Both the position numbers and the translations under genes were made by a program. A DNA stretch of 64,000 nucleotides. It comes from Prochilodus magdalenae (Eukaryota > Chordata > Actinopteri > Characiformes > Prochilodontidae). Location: contig JAMWET010001218.1 in assembly GCA_024036415.1 (NCBI GenBank), forward strand, positions 186,001-250,000, in the 5' to 3' direction. The notes below the pieces were generated by a model. The model did no database searches. It was not told the origin of the DNA and saw nothing but the letters and a program-made list of their open reading frames with translations. Numbering within the stretch: the first letter of the stretch is position 1; each line of letters begins with the position of its first letter. Below, piece by piece: positions 43,802-55,290 of the stretch.

Positions 43802-43888
43802 TACATAATTCAGTCAGAGAGGAGTAAAAAATAATCATTACTGAATTATGGAGAAATAAAAAAAATTATATTTCCCTTTAATATATAC

Positions 43889-44070
43889 GGTCTCTGTCCA
43901 AAGAAAAACAAGTGTCTCCAAAATGGCAACTCTACAGGAGAAGGCAAAAACCTAGTTTAGCTTTAATGTCAATGGAACCAGACTTTTTCCAAGCACAATT
44001 TGGGTCATTTTCTGTTGGCCTATTCTTTATGAAATTTCCACACAGTATAAACAGCTGCTGCTGTTTTCAA
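43889..44070. mobile_element. Partial copy of the fold-back MITE seen at 9,908-10,145
   Basis: It shares CTGTCCAAAGAAAAACA, GTGTCTCCAAAA.GGCAACT, CAGGAGA.GGCAAAA and CAATGGAACCAGAC with the intron 4 copy. The right terminal repeat is not recognisable. Confidence 0.6.
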
Positions 44071-44463
44071 ATGATCCATAAAAGACCATCCATAAAAATA
44101 ACAGAAATGAAAAGACTGATAATACAGGATGTACACTGAATGTAAAGGTGATGGATTGCATCACTATGTAAGTAATGATGTCATTGTGCCATTGCATTTA
44201 AACAGCATAGGAAATCCACCATAATTACTGTGGAGCTGTAAGAGCAGGAAGCACCACAGGGCCAGGAATGAGGAGCGCTAAGCATTTGCAAACAGAATGT
44301 GACCACCGCATTGCAAAGGCGGACAAAGAGTGCAGAGGAAAAAGGAGGGAGGTGGAGGAGGGTGTGGGGAAAGCAGGCAGAGATGTCTCCTTACTTTCCT
44401 AACTCCATCCTTTATTTCATTAAAAGCCTTTTCCGGCTCCTCCGCTCTCGCCTGATGGCTCCG

Positions 44464-44465
<2 letters not shown>

Positions 44466-44494
<29 letters not shown>

Positions 44495-44525
44495 AGAGAG
44501 AGAGAGAGAGGGAGAGAGAGAGGAA
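44466..44525. repeat. (GA)n microsatellite
   Basis: About 60 bp of GA with AAA and GGG interruptions. Confidence 0.95.
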
Positions 44526-45846
44526 GAGGGAGTGTGTAATTGTGCATGGGAAATTAAGTCTGCCACTTGCCACACTATTTAAAGTACTCACCCTACAGGG
44601 ATGAGGAGTGTTCCTCTTCACCTAATAACAACTCGTTTTTTTTCTACACAAACAGCATTTTTCTACAACATGCACACACTTTTTCTTTCCATCCACATCT
44701 CCAGCTTTTATTCTCATGCAGATGCCAACGAAGGGAACACGTGTGCCCTATTAACTCTTAGACGTTGCAATAACTGAAGTGTAGTGTGATTTTGTATTAG
44801 TTCTCATTTGCTGCTCTTTGAAGCTCACAGTTAAAATTCCATCAAAAGTGTGAACTCTAAACTTTAATAAACGACACATTTGGGTTTTGTTTGAGGTTGT
44901 GTTTTGTGGAAGAGACAGACATCGTTTAGAGTTAGAGCTTAAAAGATCTTCAGTTGTAAGGATGTGTTTCTACGAATCGAGACCGGAATTGTCCAGGCTG
45001 CAGTCCTTGCTGTGTTTCTATGGATGCGAAAGCTGAACATCGAAAAAGCAGTACCGGAGAAACATTGATGTCTTTGAGGTCTCTAGTTGGTTAAGACTTT
45101 TAGGAATATGTTGGATGGTGAGGAAAACAAACCAAGCCTCACCTCTCATTCAAACCCCAGATAACCAAACCAGAGCTCTTCTTTGAGAGACATGCTGAGA
45201 GAAGGACCTGTTTATTAAAAGATATGACGATTATATTTTAAGCTGAAGGTAACACAGAGCCAGCGATCAGCCAGCAGTCAGTCTGAATTCTTAATTCGAT
45301 ATGTATTTTTGTCCATCGTTGTTCTCTCACTACAATACCCAGCATGCATTGTGCAAATATACCCAATGACAAAAAAATAACACCAATTGTTGGACTTGAA
45401 TGAGGCTGTATATGTGTGAATGTAATGATGATATATGTAATGAGAAGTTTGTTGGGGAAAATGGTGCTCTAGTACCCCTATTGGCCATCTCTAGACTGGA
45501 TATAAGATGAGATTGACAAAGACATACTCGGGGAAGACATTGCTGGGAAACCCTTGCAGTGGGTGGGTGAGAATTACCAGGCTGAAGGGAGTTGGAAGCT
45601 CTGCCATGAGAGGTAACACAGAAGATGTCCTACACATATCACTACTCTGAATTATGAGGTTAGTAAAAAGGTGAAATATGAATATTGCTACATGTAACCT
45701 AATGCTACTGTGTACTGATTTGACCTCATTAGACTGGCAGCACACTTTGCAAGTGTGGTAGCCCTAAAAGCTGACTTTCATTGAGGCACCATACACTGAT
45801 TTACACTCTCAAAACATTCTAGTCATTCTCTCAAACTCTGGCAAGA
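44526..45846. other. Intergenic, unclassified
   Basis: No recognised feature. Confidence 0.3.
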
Positions 45847-45963
45847 TTTTCCAATAAGGACATACAGCAACTACTTGTTTGGATCATTATGATAACTGCT
45901 GTGCTACCTAAGGTGGAATGAAAAAAATTAAACAAGATGCTGGTGAATGTCCTTATTGGAAAA
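45847..45963. mobile_element. Short fold-back MITE, 17-bp perfect terminal repeats
   Basis: TTTTCCAATAAGGACAT at 45,847-45,863 is exactly complementary to ATGTCCTTATTGGAAAA at 45,947-45,963. The total is 117 bp. A related hairpin is at 38,303-38,348. Confidence 0.6.
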
Positions 45964-45965
45964 TG

Positions 45966-46160
45966 TTGGGCCAAGGTGGCACAGTGGGTAGTGCTGTTGC
46001 CCTAAAACAAGAAGTGGTGTGTTGGGTTCCTGGCTAGGGCATCCAGAGACCTTTCTGTTAGCATGTTCTCTCTGAGTCTGTGTGGGTTTCTGGTCTGGCT
46101 TCCTTTCACAGTCCAAAGACTGTGAGGTGAATTGGAGTGTCGGGGTTTCTCAGGGAGTTT
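45966..46160 (+). mobile_element. SINE-like dispersed repeat S3
   Basis: The head GGTGGCACAGTGGGTAGTGC is tRNA-like with GTTGGGTTCCTGGC near the B-box position. Then come GCATGTTCTCTCTGAGTCTG, TGTGGGTTTCTGG and CAGTCCAAAGACTGTGAGGT. The reversed relative is at 25,046-25,300. Confidence 0.6.
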
Positions 46161-47234
46161 GCCCCAGGACACTTCGCATACTGGCCACCAGAGGTCAGCA
46201 TTACCAGAGTTCTAGTCAGTGCTCCAGTACTTTTCCACCACTGCCCCTCTCACCTGCATCCAATCTCCCATGTCATTACCTTCCCTTTAAAAAGCCGTTC
46301 CTTCTCCTTTAGGATGGTGGAGCATTGACTAATGTCACCTCATGGTATTTTTGTCCTTTGAAGATCTTTTTGGTGATCTGTTTGTGTTCCCCGTTTCAGT
46401 CGGTTTTGATGGCTCCTGGCTTCTGAGTACCTTTTGACCTCCTGTTTTGTGTTTTTGATTGTACTTGGGACTTTATCATTTTTGGAGGGCACTGAGTCCT
46501 GAACGAGGCTCCGGTGTCCAAGAAAACCAAAAATGTGATCAAAGTGACCATGGTTGCATAATGTACAGCAGTCTCTGTGATAAGCTAAGCTGACAGCCAC
46601 TTAAACTTTATGGTTGCTCCTTGTGAAGATGAACCTCCACCTGTTAGCAGTCATGATGTTTACCATTGGATGAGCGTGTTTGCTGCCTGCAGCATTGTGC
46701 TTTTGAGCATGTAGGGCAGTTTAGGACCCTTGTCTGTTCAGATTAATGTTGGACATAGATCACATTTTGGTGCGAGATTGGATTGGTTTTTTTTTTACCT
46801 GCTGTTGTTTAGCTTTTTAGCTTGCAGGTAGCGATATCAGTATTTATGACTCTTTAATGGCCTCATTATTCAGACGATCCAGGAATACCCAGGAGAAAAA
46901 TATACATAGGACAAAATGGGTTACGAGCACTTTTATTTAACACCATGCAAAGCAGATACAGATGTCATATTTGTAATCCTGGCAGTAATGTAAAGTTTCT
47001 CAAAGGTTTTTTCCTTCTTCAAGACACGACACATCATCAAAAGGGGGTTTGTAGCTTTAAACCAAGAAATCTCACTTCTAAGACCACTGCAGTGCTGATT
47101 TTGCAGCTACACCCTGTGACAGTCCTGTAGAGCATAGTAGGCCTCACTTTCTCGGGAGGGTCTCTTTCCCTCTGATACTTTAGGTGATGTCTAGTCGTGT
47201 GTCAATGGTAGTTAGTGTTCTCCTCCAAGAGTGT
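46161..47234. other. Intergenic, unclassified
   Basis: No recognised feature. Confidence 0.3.
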
Positions 47235-47394
47235 TGAGGTGTCTAATGATGTGTTAGCACCAGTTTAAAAAAAAAGAGCTAGCTGGCTGCACATTTCAGA
47301 GACAGTATTTGCTAGCCCTCACCATCACAACAACCTTAACAGTCCCACAATTCTTTGAGGTTTTCTGTTTTTGTCACATTCGAAGAAAGTGTAT
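47235..47394 (+). repeat. Direct repeat, copy 1 (pair with 48,543-48,690)
   Basis: It shares AAAGAGCTAGCTGGCTGCAC, ATTTCAGAGA.AGTATTTGCT, AGCC.TCACCATCACAACAAC and CACAATTCTTTGAGGTTTTC with the second copy. Only a handful of mismatches occur in about 150 bp. Confidence 0.9.
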
Positions 47395-47579
47395 GTATGA
47401 AAATGCCTGGGTTTGTAAATGTGTTGAGATTACATTTGGCTCCATTATTTTGTCAGGAGAGGGGTCTTTCTACCCTGAGGGGCTTCTTCACTTGAGTTAC
47501 CCTATAGCAAAACAACTGTAATACCTCTGGACTACTAAGATAGGAAAAAACGATGACACTCTGAGACCCATAAAGCTGA

Positions 47580-48030
47580 TGAGCTTCTTCTCTGAGGTTG
47601 CTCGTGCTCAATGAGGCGCTGTTTCCGTCGCAGAGCAAAGTCTGTCCCCGAGTAACATCTCTGGCACCGGAAGAAGCGCTGCGAAACACTCTCGCTCATG
47701 AAACATGAATAAGAGATGTGTTATCTGGGCGACAGGCTGCTTTTAAAACCTTGGCGTTTTCTCCTCCGATCAAATCTCCCATTTGTTTTCGGCAGCAGTT
47801 TAATCAGCTGGGGCGGCTCGTGCGCGGGCAGAAGCTTCCCCCGCTCTGGATCAATAGAGGTAGGCCTATTGATGAGAGTCCGATAGAGGCCGCTGGAGCG
47901 ACCTGTCTTCGCACGACCCAATCGATTCCATTTTCTCCGATCCGTCTGCACCCGGCACCTTTGTATTTCGCCTCGTTTCAGACAGCCGTTATCAATCAGG
48001 CCCCGGGAACGGCTGGTCCTAGTTATGAGT
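47580..48030. other. Candidate conserved non-coding element, GC-balanced
   Basis: Unique block richer in GC and CpG than its surroundings, with words such as TTTTCGGCAGCAGTTTAATC and CGACCCAATCGATTCCATTT. It includes the palindrome TCAATAGAGGTAGGCCTATTGA (arms TCAATAG/CTATTGA) at about 47,850-47,871. Open frames on both strands here have no splice sites or homology that I recognise. Confidence 0.3.
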
Positions 48031-48490
48031 AGCCTTTCTCAGGAACACCATCCACTGTGTGGACAGCCCGCTAGAGTGATGGTACTTGCTAGGGTATGTT
48101 TTACACACACAACGACAGGTGAGCAATGCGGCCCCTGTCCGTCATCCTCAGAGAGAAGGGTCATTTGTTCACCTTGAGACAACTTACATCCTACAGCTGC
48201 TTCTAATGGAAGACCGTTTACGCCACTTACAGAAAGAAACAAGGCCGTACAGAATCTCATAATTATGACTTACTATCTTATGAATATCACTTACTCTCTT
48301 ATAATTATGACTTAGCATCTCATAATTATATCACCTTTTTTTCTTTAAATGGTGGAAATGGGCTTCCGTAGCTTCTGTTTTGCTGATTGTTATAGATAAA
48401 AGTGTGGATAAATATGCACACTAAATTACGACACAGATGTCGTAGAGCAGCCATGTAGTAAGCAGGCGTGTGCTTTCTAATGGTTGCTTC

Positions 48491-48530
48491 AATATATATA
48501 TGTGTGTGTGTATATATATATATATATCTC
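48491..48530. repeat. (TA)n(TG)n microsatellite
   Basis: ATATATATATGTGTGTGTGT is followed by a further TA run. Confidence 0.9.
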
Positions 48531-48542
48531 CAATATGTCCAA

Positions 48543-48690
48543 TGATGTTGTGTTAGCACCACTTTTAAAAAAAAGAGCTAGCTGGCTGCACATTTCAGAG
48601 AAAGTATTTGCTAGCCTTCACCATCACAACAACCTTAACAGTCCCACAATTCTTTGAGGTTTTCCATTTTTGTGACATTCGAAGAAAGTG
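48543..48690 (+). repeat. Direct repeat, copy 2
   Basis: Second copy, 1.3 kb downstream. It ends at GAAGAAAGTG, exactly where a (CA)n tract begins, while copy 1 continues into other sequence. Confidence 0.9.

Positions 48691-48778
<88 letters not shown>
48690..48778. repeat. (CA)n(TA)n(TG)n self-complementary microsatellite
   Basis: CA repeats, then TA repeats, then TG repeats in that order, so the tract folds back on itself. The TG arm is longer than the CA arm. Confidence 0.95.
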
Positions 48779-48779
<1 letters not shown>

Positions 48780-49700
48780 TATAGCTACAAGCTAATTTAG
48801 CTAGGAAGTAATGGAAGTTTACATAAACTAAACAAGGCTAAGTCTTTACACATGACTTGTGACTTGAGAGTTAATCAATACAGACTAAAGTCATGTCAAG
48901 TTGTTAAAGTCAACTTAGATAGAATTGAGTTCAATGCCCATCGTACCTGGTTTATGCTGGTCTAATGTTGGTGCTGCTTAGGTCACCTATAATGGTCATG
49001 TTGGTTGGGCAGCATACCAGTAATCAAAACACAACATATCGTCACTGATCAAAGAAAAACATGTATTTTTGCATTTTAGTTCTCTATATCATTTGAGTGT
49101 GGCAGCTGTCCTTCACATTGTGTACAAATGTTATGCTACATTAACCAACAGAAATGATCCTAAATCAGCTTTAATAAAATCTGTTTGCTTTGACTTGCAC
49201 TGAAAATGTAGAGAACATTTTGATACCATTGATAATTACATTACACAAAAAAGTGATTTTGTAAGTTAAATTTCATGATGATTGAACACATACAAATACT
49301 CCAAAATTGCATTGAATAAAACCTCTTAATATGAACTGGCATTCAAAGTAAACACAGCCCTCTACTGTAAATCTTCAGTTCTGGAGATACTGGCTTTTCT
49401 TGGAACCTCGACGAAATGCTGATTTTGTTGATGTCCAGCATATTAGCTTCTACTTATTAACCACCAGCATTCAAAACATTTGTTGGCTTTGTTAATTTGT
49501 TTAGCAGTGTTCTGATACTGCACAGGCTTTTGGAACTGATAGCAATGGAGCTAGAAAAGTTGAAATTATTATTGTTAATTATTAATATTGTAATACTGAG
49601 ATAAAAACTACCACTGCAACTCAAAACTAGTTGAGTTTTTGGTTTTTGGATGAAAACAAACCCAAATGGAAAATACTAGTCAGTTTTGCATGTCTAATAA

Positions 49701-49732
<32 letters not shown>

Positions 49733-50288
49733 ATGATAATAATAATGATAACATTGTCTTTAAGAACAAAGGACAGTAAACTGGGACATCCAAGTTAATG
49801 GCAGAATGAACATTTCTAATGTTAAAAGTCAAAATATGAAATCATGATACTGCATTAACAAAGCACAACACAGAGAAACATTAAGAAAATCCCAATTTAA
49901 TGTTAAATGTAATGTTTATGAATTTGATCTAAAACCTCATTGGATTTTCACACTAAGTCCTTAAAGTATATAAGGAGAACCCAGTTGAATAAATGAGACA
50001 AAAATATTAGACCTGGTAATTTATTTATCCAAATAAATTGTACAAATGATCCAATATTACATATGCATCAGTGGCAAATGTATGTTTATTATAATATTTA
50101 ACATTATATACATACACACATTATATACACTTTATGAGGAATGTTCTTTCTCCCTACACTTGAGGATCCACTCTCACTGTGGTTTAGTTTCATAATACCC
50201 CATGCAATATAATTAGTATGTATTGTTCAATCCCATGTATGCTTCAATACATTCAACAGTACAAAGAAAAATAAGGTAAATATACAAA

Positions 50289-50290
<2 letters not shown>
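48779..50290. other. Intergenic, AT-rich, with (ATT)n at 49,706-49,745
   Basis: Unclassified apart from the ATT/AAT trinucleotide run. A TATCGTCACTGATCAAAGAA stretch at about 49,038 faintly resembles the end of the MITE at 9,908. Confidence 0.4.

Positions 50291-50359
<69 letters not shown>
50291..50359. repeat. (AT)n microsatellite, about 34 units
   Basis: Pure AT dinucleotide run. Confidence 0.97.
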
Positions 50360-50362
<3 letters not shown>

Positions 50363-50759
50363 ACGTTTAATAATTTTCCCCAAATTGTCCAGTCTTCTAA
50401 CTCAGACTGCCTGCAGTAACAACACTCCTTGTCACCTTAACATCAACAGGTAGACTGTACCGGTGTGACCTGAAAGAATGGCCTACATCCACTCACATTA
50501 GCTTCATATTACATCAAACTCTTTTATTAAAATGATTCTTATTTATTCATCACCCAGCCGACTGATGAGGAAGCTCAGGAGACCTAAGGAAGGACGAAAC
50601 GCCTACTACTGTCCTCCAAAAGGCCCTTCAGTGGACTATTCCATTTTATGGTCTGCAAGCTTGACACGATTCAGTCTAACGGCTTCCCTGCTGAACCTTA
50701 CCGGCCGAACACCGTTCCACAGGTTGGACAATGTTAGCTCAAGTAATATCTTTCTCTGG

Positions 50760-51060
50760 CTCTAATGTGACCTTACCGCCCTGACAACACTATTGGCAGG
50801 CAAGAATTGACAAAGAGGCGTCCAAGCGCTAAATGTTACTCGTGATCCACTTCACACCGTATTGAATGTAATACCTGCGTGTGATGTGCCGGCTGGGGCT
50901 TTAATTACTGTCGAGCTCCCTTCAGCAAGCCTTCCAGACAGCTTCATCATATTCCCCTGTCGCAGTCCTTTGTTTCAGACTCATGATAAGGGGTTTAGAG
51001 GAAATCATGCTTATGAATACGGACGCTGGGGCGTAGCTTTGAAAATACAGTGAATCATAT
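50760..51060. other. Candidate conserved non-coding element
   Basis: Unique, GC-balanced block with GCTTTAATTACTGTCGAGCT and ACACTATTGGCAGGCAAG words. No repeat is visible. This is inference from composition only. Confidence 0.2.
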
Positions 51061-51546
51061 ACGTACGTTCGGAGGCTGAGCTGAATTCTTTTTTCCCCCA
51101 ACAAAATGAAGTTATCTTTGTGACTCACAGTAGCTGTACCGTGTTGGGAAACCGTAGACACGGGGAGGCGGAAGTGTGCTGAGGAGTTTGCTTTAAGCTT
51201 TGAAGAACCAGGGAAGCTTTGAAGGAGCTTGCAAGGTGTCATCATTAGAGGGAACATGGCTTATTTAATGGGAGAAGCACAAATACCAAATACATACTCA
51301 TTATAATAGTCTTAATGCTAATTTTTCCTTCTCAAAAAAAAGGACAATATATGAACAGATTTCAGGTGTGAAGATGATTATTACTGTTTTGGCTATATAA
51401 CATACTTTTGTCCTGTTCTGTGTTCCTGCACTTGGTAGGGGAAATTAATTCTCTCCATAAAAGGTTATGATTGCATGCATGCAAATAACCTTTGGGTGTA
51501 TGTACTGTATATATTTAAATATAAGATTGTGTGGTGATAATAACAA

Positions 51547-51561
51547 TCATCATCATCATCA

Positions 51562-51605
<44 letters not shown>
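51547..51605. repeat. (CAT)n(ATT)n microsatellite
   Basis: Five CAT units followed by about 14 ATT units, ending just before B copy 3. Confidence 0.95.
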
Positions 51606-51606
<1 letters not shown>

Positions 51607-51613
51607 TGATATA

Positions 51614-52146
51614 CAGGGGTTGAACAATGAAACTGAAACACCTGTCATTTTAGTGTGGGAGGTCTCATGGCTAAATTGGACCAGCCTGGTGGCCAATCTT
51701 CATTAATTGCACATTGCACCAGTAAGAGCAGAGTGTGAAGGTTCAGTTAGCAGGTAAGAGCACAGTTCTGCTCAAAATACTGCAATGCACACAGCATTAT
51801 GGGTGACATACCAGAGTTCAAAAGAGGACAAACTGTTGGTGCACGTCTTGCTGGCGCATCTGTGACCAAGACAGCAAGTCTTTGTGATGTATCAAGAGCC
51901 ACGGTATCCAGGGTAATGTCAGCATACCACCAAGAAGGACCAACCTCCACCAGCATCACGTAGTGACCTGGCCACTGTCCTGCAAGAAGAATGGCTTAAA
52001 CTCCCTCTGACCACTGTGCAGGACGCCGTATATGTCATTCCCAAGACGAACTAACGCTGTATTGGCCGCAAAAGGAGGCCCTACACCATACTAATAAATG
52101 ATTGTAGTCTAAAACCAGGTGTTTCAGTTTCATTGTCCAACCCCTG
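51614..52146 (+). mobile_element. Element B, copy 3 (type I)
   Basis: 533 bp, flanked by TA at 51,612-51,613 and 52,147-52,148. It has the same internal structure as copy 1, including TCCACCAGCATCACGTAGTG at the internal deletion junction, and only scattered substitutions. Confidence 0.92.
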
Positions 52147-52214
52147 TATATTATTATATTATTATATTTTATATTATTATTATAAAAATACCAAAAACCT
52201 TTTTGTAAGGTGAT

Positions 52215-52340
52215 ACATGCATTGTAAAGGAAGATAAAGGTTACCAGGAACAATAAATGATGATGAGTTTAGACTGATATGGGTAATATTTACTGAGCTA
52301 CACATACAGAAGTAGTGTCTCTCAGTATGGCATCCCACTC
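52215..52340 (-). mobile_element. Tc1-like family A fragment
   Basis: GGAAGATAAAGGTTACCAGG, then GATATGGGTAATATTTACTG and CATACAGAAGTAGTGTCTCT match family A in reverse orientation. Neither end is present. Confidence 0.7.
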
Positions 52341-52619
52341 TTTCTTGTGATGATGAATAAAGAGGGGTTGGAGGATCTACATATTAAAACAAATGTCATG
52401 TTTTGTCTTATATTGAACCATATTAATAGGTTTTACAGGCAACAAGATACAAAATAAAAGGGCCCCTTTAAAACCCACAGAGGTCTTAGAGCCTTGCATC
52501 ATAGGTGACTCCTTTAGGTGACAAAAGGCCATGCAAAGAAACCCAGCAAAAAGAGACACTGGACCACGAGGACAAAAAAGCGAAACAGAGAGAGAAGGGG
52601 AGCGACACAATGGACTCCC

Positions 52620-53135
52620 AAATCCCGTGCCGGATTTGATCTTCCAGCTTGTGGCATTGGGAGTTCTGTAATTACGGCAGAGTGTCGGGCCGTGCGAGTC
52701 CTTGACCCACTTCTGACGTCTTATCTCCGTAGCCAAGCGCACATGCTCTCCCTTTCTCTCTCTCCCTCTCTATCTGCTCTTTCTTCTGAAACTTGTTCAT
52801 TCGTTCATGTGTTAAAAAAAAAACCCTTCTCCAAAAGAGGGACTTGTGGGTAAAAATTGAGTGTGTGAATGCTGTTTTGTGAGACGGACGGTGGCTGCAT
52901 GCCCGGGCTGTTCAGGCAATGGCAGCTCGTTCCAGCAGGCGGAATTACTCTGGCCCTCTTTCTCTGTATGCCACGTTTGGCACTCGGGGCCTGGCCTGGC
53001 ACAGCACCTCATCATCTCCCTAACCCAGACACAATTCAGCGCCGCGCGCCGCAATCCGCTCTGTAATGTGAGGCTTTAACCGCGGCCAGCCTGGAGGGAG
53101 GCAGCGGCCATATTATATTTCGCTCGATTCGTTTC
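52620..53135. other. Candidate conserved non-coding element, GC-rich
   Basis: The most GC- and CpG-rich stretch of the flank (for example GCGCCGCGCGCCGCAATCCG at about 53,038), with TTCTGTAATTACGGCAG and GCATGCCCGGGC words. Short open frames on both strands lack clear splice sites. It could be a CpG-rich regulatory element or an unrecognised promoter. Confidence 0.25.
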
Positions 53136-53189
53136 TTTCCTGAGAGAGAGAGTTGATGGTCTTGCTCCAGGCAGTGTTCAATGCTTGAA

Positions 53190-53455
53190 CATCTCTCTTT
53201 TAATGCCAAGCTATAAAGGCACCAAGAGCAAGAAGCGCATCCCAGCAAGTCTTCTCTGGGCCTGGAACGTACTCGGCCAATCTCTATGTCATGCTCAGAC
53301 GTCTTTATGGTGTGCTAAGTTTATGGTGCGTCATGATGTTGAGGATTCTCCAAAAACAGCAGTAACCTTTTTGAATCGAATGAATGTCTGAGTCGTTGAC
53401 CAAACTTAGCCAAGCTGAACAAAAACCCATTTAGGAGAAACATCCACTATCTTGA
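53190..53455 (+). repeat. Old degenerate tandem unit 1
   Basis: It contains CATCTCTCTTTTAATGCCAA, GGCCAATCTCTATGTCATGC, GACGTCTTTATGG and GTCGTTGACCAAACTTAGCC, all alignable with the unit at 55,379-55,562 at about 70% identity by eye. Confidence 0.6.
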
Positions 53456-53700
53456 GTTTTCAAAGCATTGTCGAGCATCTATTACAACCCAGGAATCAGA
53501 ATCAGAAGCTTAGAGATATTGTCTTTCAGTTCTAGTAGAAAGTGGAGAATGCCAACACATCCTTGCTGTGCTTAAAATCTACTCTATGTCAATCTCTAAA
53601 TTACGCCAAGATGTCTTTAGAGCAATGCTGAGTTTGGCATGATGTTGACCATTCTCTGAAGCTTTATTAACCCAAATGGAATATCAGTGGAATGGAGCCT
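53456..53700 (+). repeat. Old degenerate tandem unit 2
   Basis: It contains TTTTCAAAGCATTGTCGAGC, CAGAAGCTTAGAGATATTGT, CAACACATCCTTGCTGTGC and GTCAATCTCTAAATTACGCC, GCATGATGTTGACC. It follows unit 1 directly and ends where B copy 4 is inserted. Confidence 0.6.
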
Positions 53701-53722
53701 AAATTGAAAAGTTGGAGACTTA

Positions 53723-54255
53723 CAGGGGTTGGACAATGAAACTGAAACACCTGTCATTTTAGTGTGGGAGGTCTCATGGCTAAATTGGACCAGCCTGGTG
53801 GCCAGTCTTCATTAATTGCACATTGCACCAGTAAGAGCAGAGTGTGAAGGTTCAGTTAGCAGGTAAGAGCACAGTTCTGCTCAAAATACTGCAATGCACA
53901 CAGCATTATGGGTGACATACCAGAGTTCAAAAGAGGACAAACTGTTGGTGCACGTCTTGCTGGCGCATCTGTGACCAAGACAGCAAGTCTTTGTGATGTA
54001 TCAAGAGCCACAGTATCCAGGGTAATGTCAGCATACCACCAAGAAGGACGAACCACATCCAACAGGATTAACTGTGGACGCAAGAGGAAGCTGTCTGAAA
54101 GGGATGTTCGGGTGCTAACCCGGATTGTATCCAAAAAACATAAAACCACGGCTGCCCAAATGACACTGTATTGGCCGCAAAAGGAGGCCCTACACCATAC
54201 TAATAAATGATTGTGGTCTAAAACCAGGTGTTTCAGTTTCATTGTCCAACCCCTG
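53723..54255 (+). mobile_element. Element B, copy 4 (type II deletion)
   Basis: 533 bp between TA sites, with the same ends as the other copies. After CACCAAGAAGGACGAACC it continues with ACATCCAACAGGATTAACTG and further N-terminal transposase codons, then jumps at CAAATGACACTGTATTGGCC to the right end. It therefore retains about 30 codons that type I lacks and lacks the C-terminal segment that type I keeps. Confidence 0.92.
53908..54210 (+). pseudogene. Tc1 transposase N-terminal fragment in B copy 4
   Basis: 100 codons. GDIPEFKRGQTVGARLAGA and SVTKTASLCDVSRATVSRVM form the first helix-turn-helix. GRKRKLSERDVRVLTRIVSK is the start of the second DNA-binding subdomain. The frame ends in the transposon terminal sequence, with no DDE domain. 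It could encode only a DNA-binding peptide. Confidence 0.85.
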
Positions 54256-54259
54256 TATA

Positions 54260-55290
54260 TTAAATCTACATTAAAATTGAAAAATGATTTTCCTTAATTA
54301 AATTTTGGTACTTTAAAAAATCTGTGACAGTAAAAGACACTGTGCATTGCTGCTATTCAACAGTGTCATACAATACTTAACAGATATTTACAGAAGAAGA
54401 TAGCACCCTCTTCTTCTGTAACCGTTACATTGTAATGTGCTCAGACAGTTGCTGGTAACTGTCTAGAAGGTCTTTTTCATTTTCGGTCTGGAGCACCTCC
54501 ATATTTTCCAAAACACAGCGCTGAAATATTGATGCATTTGACTACAGTACATGTTTCCACTGTGTCATGGTCCATCCCAGATGCCTCCGAGCCCAGAGAA
54601 GTGGATGGTGCTTCTGGACACAGTGAATTTGTAACTGGCATTTGTGGATGTAACTATATATTCTGGGGCTTGATGAAGGTTTGTAAAAGTAATCGTGAGC
54701 CCATGTGGTTATATCATCTATAAATGATTTGTGTCTCTTGGTGCAGTGCTGCCTGAGGGACTGGAGAGCAAGTTACTCAGCTTAGTCTTGCGTTCTTGCC
54801 CTTTACAAACTCAGTTTCCTCCAGATTCCTTGAATCTCTATCTCATGATATGTGCCACAAAGAGTAAAATATCCAAATTCCTTTGGCAATCTGTCTTTGA
54901 GAAACATTGATTTTGAACGTTCCATAAATTTTCTTTCACTATTGTTGGCAAATTGACTAGGTCTTCACTGAATGCAGCTATAGTGAAGAATAATTACACT
55001 TAGCTATTTAGATCACCGGTTTAATCACATTGTTGTTTATTTTGCCTCATTACTAGCCCTCTATTGGCACGTCCCCACGTCTGCAGGCCTAATTGGCAGC
55101 AATGGATATATGCTAAAAAATGAGTTAAGTTGACCAAAGAAGACTGGACATATATTGTAATTGTGCTGTGTGCAAAGACAAAGGAAGTTTTGGAAAGCAC
55201 TCCTTTCCCTTTGTTTCCCAACATTTTTGTATTTGGGGGGTCGTAAATAAGCTGAACTCAGATACTGAAAACTCATTTTGCAGAAACAGG
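54260..55290. other. Intergenic, unclassified, between tandem pairs
   Basis: Separates units 1-2 from units 3-4 of the degenerate array. No feature was recognised. Confidence 0.35.

Noticed and set aside
44278..44621. Ser/Leu- and Arg/Glu-rich frames
   Set aside because: They are driven by the (GA)n microsatellite on both strands.
47718..48032. 104-codon plus-strand frame as a host exon
   Set aside because: It has no recognisable protein, no convincing splice sites and an equally open minus strand. It is better explained as a GC-balanced non-coding block.
52518..53079. Overlapping frames on both strands in the GC-rich block
   Set aside because: Open frames on both strands reflect GC content. 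No domain, signal peptide or splice structure could be supported.
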